Source: Fen-1077 sp964462865
GTDB taxonomy: Bacteria; Chloroflexota; Dehalococcoidia; Dehalococcoidales; RBG-16-60-22
DNA: 8,759 nucleotides
Assembly (NCBI GenBank): GCA_964462865.1
Contig: CAYWZO010000067.1
Coordinates: forward strand, 1 to 8,759
Reading direction: 5' to 3'
Below the pieces are notes generated by a model. The model was not told the DNA's origin. It did no database searches and was given only the letters and a program-made list of their open reading frames with translations. The position numbers were made by a program, and so were the translations under genes. Below are positions 7,816 through 8,759 of this stretch, piece by piece. The stretch's first letter is position 1. Every line of letters starts with the position of its first letter.

Positions 7816-8759
7816 TTACTGCTCAAACGCGGTGATTGCCACCAGCTTATCGCTTTCATCCAGCGTCATGACGCGGACGCCCTGGGTGCTCCGGCCCTGG
7901 GCGGTGATACCCTGCCGTGGGTCTTTTTCCTTCACCGGCGTCAGGGTCACCATACCCTCGGCGGAAATCAGCATCACCTGCATTTTCTCGTTCACCACCC
8001 GGGCGGCGGTCATTACTCCCGTTTTTTCGACAATCTTGAACGTCCTCACCCCGCTGCCGGCGCGGTGCTGGCGCGGGTATTCAGATAGCCGCGTAATCTT
8101 GCCGTAGCCTTTCTCGGAGACCACCAGCAGGTTGCTCTCCAGATCGACCCGGTCCATACTGATGACGACATCGTCCCCGGCGAGGCGCATGGCGCGAACA
8201 CCGCCGCTCGTCCGGGAGGCCGCCCGGAGGCTGGAGACGCCAAAGCAGATGGACTGGCCTTTACGCGTCACCAGCACGACATCGTCCTTGTCCGTGGCCT
8301 GGCAAACGGATACGAGTTCGTCTTTCGGCGCCAGGTCCATGGCGATAAGCCCGCTGCTCCGCACCACGCTGAATTTCTCCATTGCTGTTTTCTTTATTTC
8401 GCCCAGCCTGGTGGCCATGACCATGTAACTTCCCGGCTGAAAACCCGTGGTGCTCACCAGGGCGGTAACCCTTTCACCCTCGGTAATTGACAGCAGATTG
8501 ATAATCGCCAGGCCCTTGGAAACCCGGGAGCTGCCGGAGGGGATTTCATGGCATTTCAGGTAAAACACCTTACCGCGGTCGGTGAAGAAAAACAGTTCGT
8601 CATGCGTATCGGCCACGGTGAGCAGCATGACGGCATCGGCTTCCCGGGTCACCTGGCCGATGATGCCCTTGCCGCCGCGGTGCTGCACGGAGTAGTTGCG
8701 GGAGGCCACCCGCTTGATGAAGCCGCGGCTGGAAAGGGTTACCACCACTCTCTCGTGGG
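7816..8759 (-). CDS. gyrA: DNA gyrase subunit A, C-terminal domain (5' part outside window)
   Basis: The GyrA subunit of DNA gyrase introduces negative supercoils with GyrB. The frame is open to the window edge (His-Glu-Arg-Val-Val-Val-Thr-Leu upstream of the first possible internal start), so only the last 313 residues are here; the catalytic breakage-reunion domain with its Tyr lies beyond. The fragment is the DNA-wrapping pinwheel domain. It carries the GyrA box as QHRGGKG (8685-8665; usual form QRRGGKG), followed by degenerate blade repeats SKGLAIINLL, SSGLIAMDL, SGGVRAMRL, GSGVRTFKI and TQGVRVMTL, for six blades. The box argues for GyrA rather than ParC. The tail after the last blade is short (DESDKLVAITAFEQ), with no long acidic extension. 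The gene is convergent with the radical SAM gene. Confidence 0.96.
   Translation of the reverse strand, partial: HERVVVTLSSRGFIKRVASRNYSVQHRGGKGIIGQVTREADAVMLLTVADTHDELFFFTDRGKVFYLKCHEIPSGSSRVSKGLAIINLLSITEGERVTALVSTTGFQPGSYMVMATRLGEIKKTAMEKFSVVRSSGLIAMDLAPKDELVSVCQATDKDDVVLVTRKGQSICFGVSSLRAASRTSGGVRAMRLAGDDVVISMDRVDLESNLLVVSEKGYGKITRLSEYPRQHRAGSGVRTFKIVEKTGVMTAARVVNEKMQVMLISAEGMVTLTPVKEKDPRQGITAQGRSTQGVRVMTLDESDKLVAITAFEQ

Overview
The window is a bacterial chromosome segment, roughly 60% GC in its long genes, with an AT-rich stretch at about 1507-2727. The combination of genes and the many small intergenic hairpin repeats suggests Chloroflexota, probably class Dehalococcoidia. This is an inference from gene content and repeat style; no 16S or other decisive marker is present. 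The five long genes can be assigned to families: dnaK (5' end missing), a sulfatase-superfamily hydrolase, an arylsulfotransferase-like propeller protein, a TIGR03960-type B12-binding radical SAM protein, and gyrA (5' end missing).

Layout, left to right. The last three quarters of dnaK (+) is followed after 30 bp by a small AT-rich gene for a charged helical protein of unknown function, and then by a strong intrinsic terminator. Next comes an AT-rich islet (about 1870-2727). It holds a 12-bp perfect palindrome beside a promoter-like TATAAT, a two-membrane-segment micro-gene broken by one in-frame TGA, a 69-residue orphan ORF, a three-unit 19-nt repeat, and several hairpin repeats. Two copies of one 35-bp repeat (34/35 identical, same orientation) bracket most of the islet.

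The sulfatase-like gene (-) and the arylsulfotransferase-like gene (+) are divergent from a 165-bp intergenic region. Family knowledge suggests sulfate-ester or related ester chemistry for the pair. However, the sulfatase-like protein has Thr where sulfatases carry the Cys/Ser that becomes formylglycine, and neither protein shows a signal peptide. Downstream, the radical SAM gene (+, TTG start, good Shine-Dalgarno) is convergent with gyrA (-). The 169 bp between them hold a 103-bp palindromic repeat element and a second hairpin.

The long genes do not form one pathway. Chaperone, gyrase and radical SAM genes are housekeeping or conserved, while the sulfatase/sulfotransferase pair and the AT-rich islet look accessory. 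No rRNA, tRNA, CRISPR array, transposase or riboswitch was recognised.
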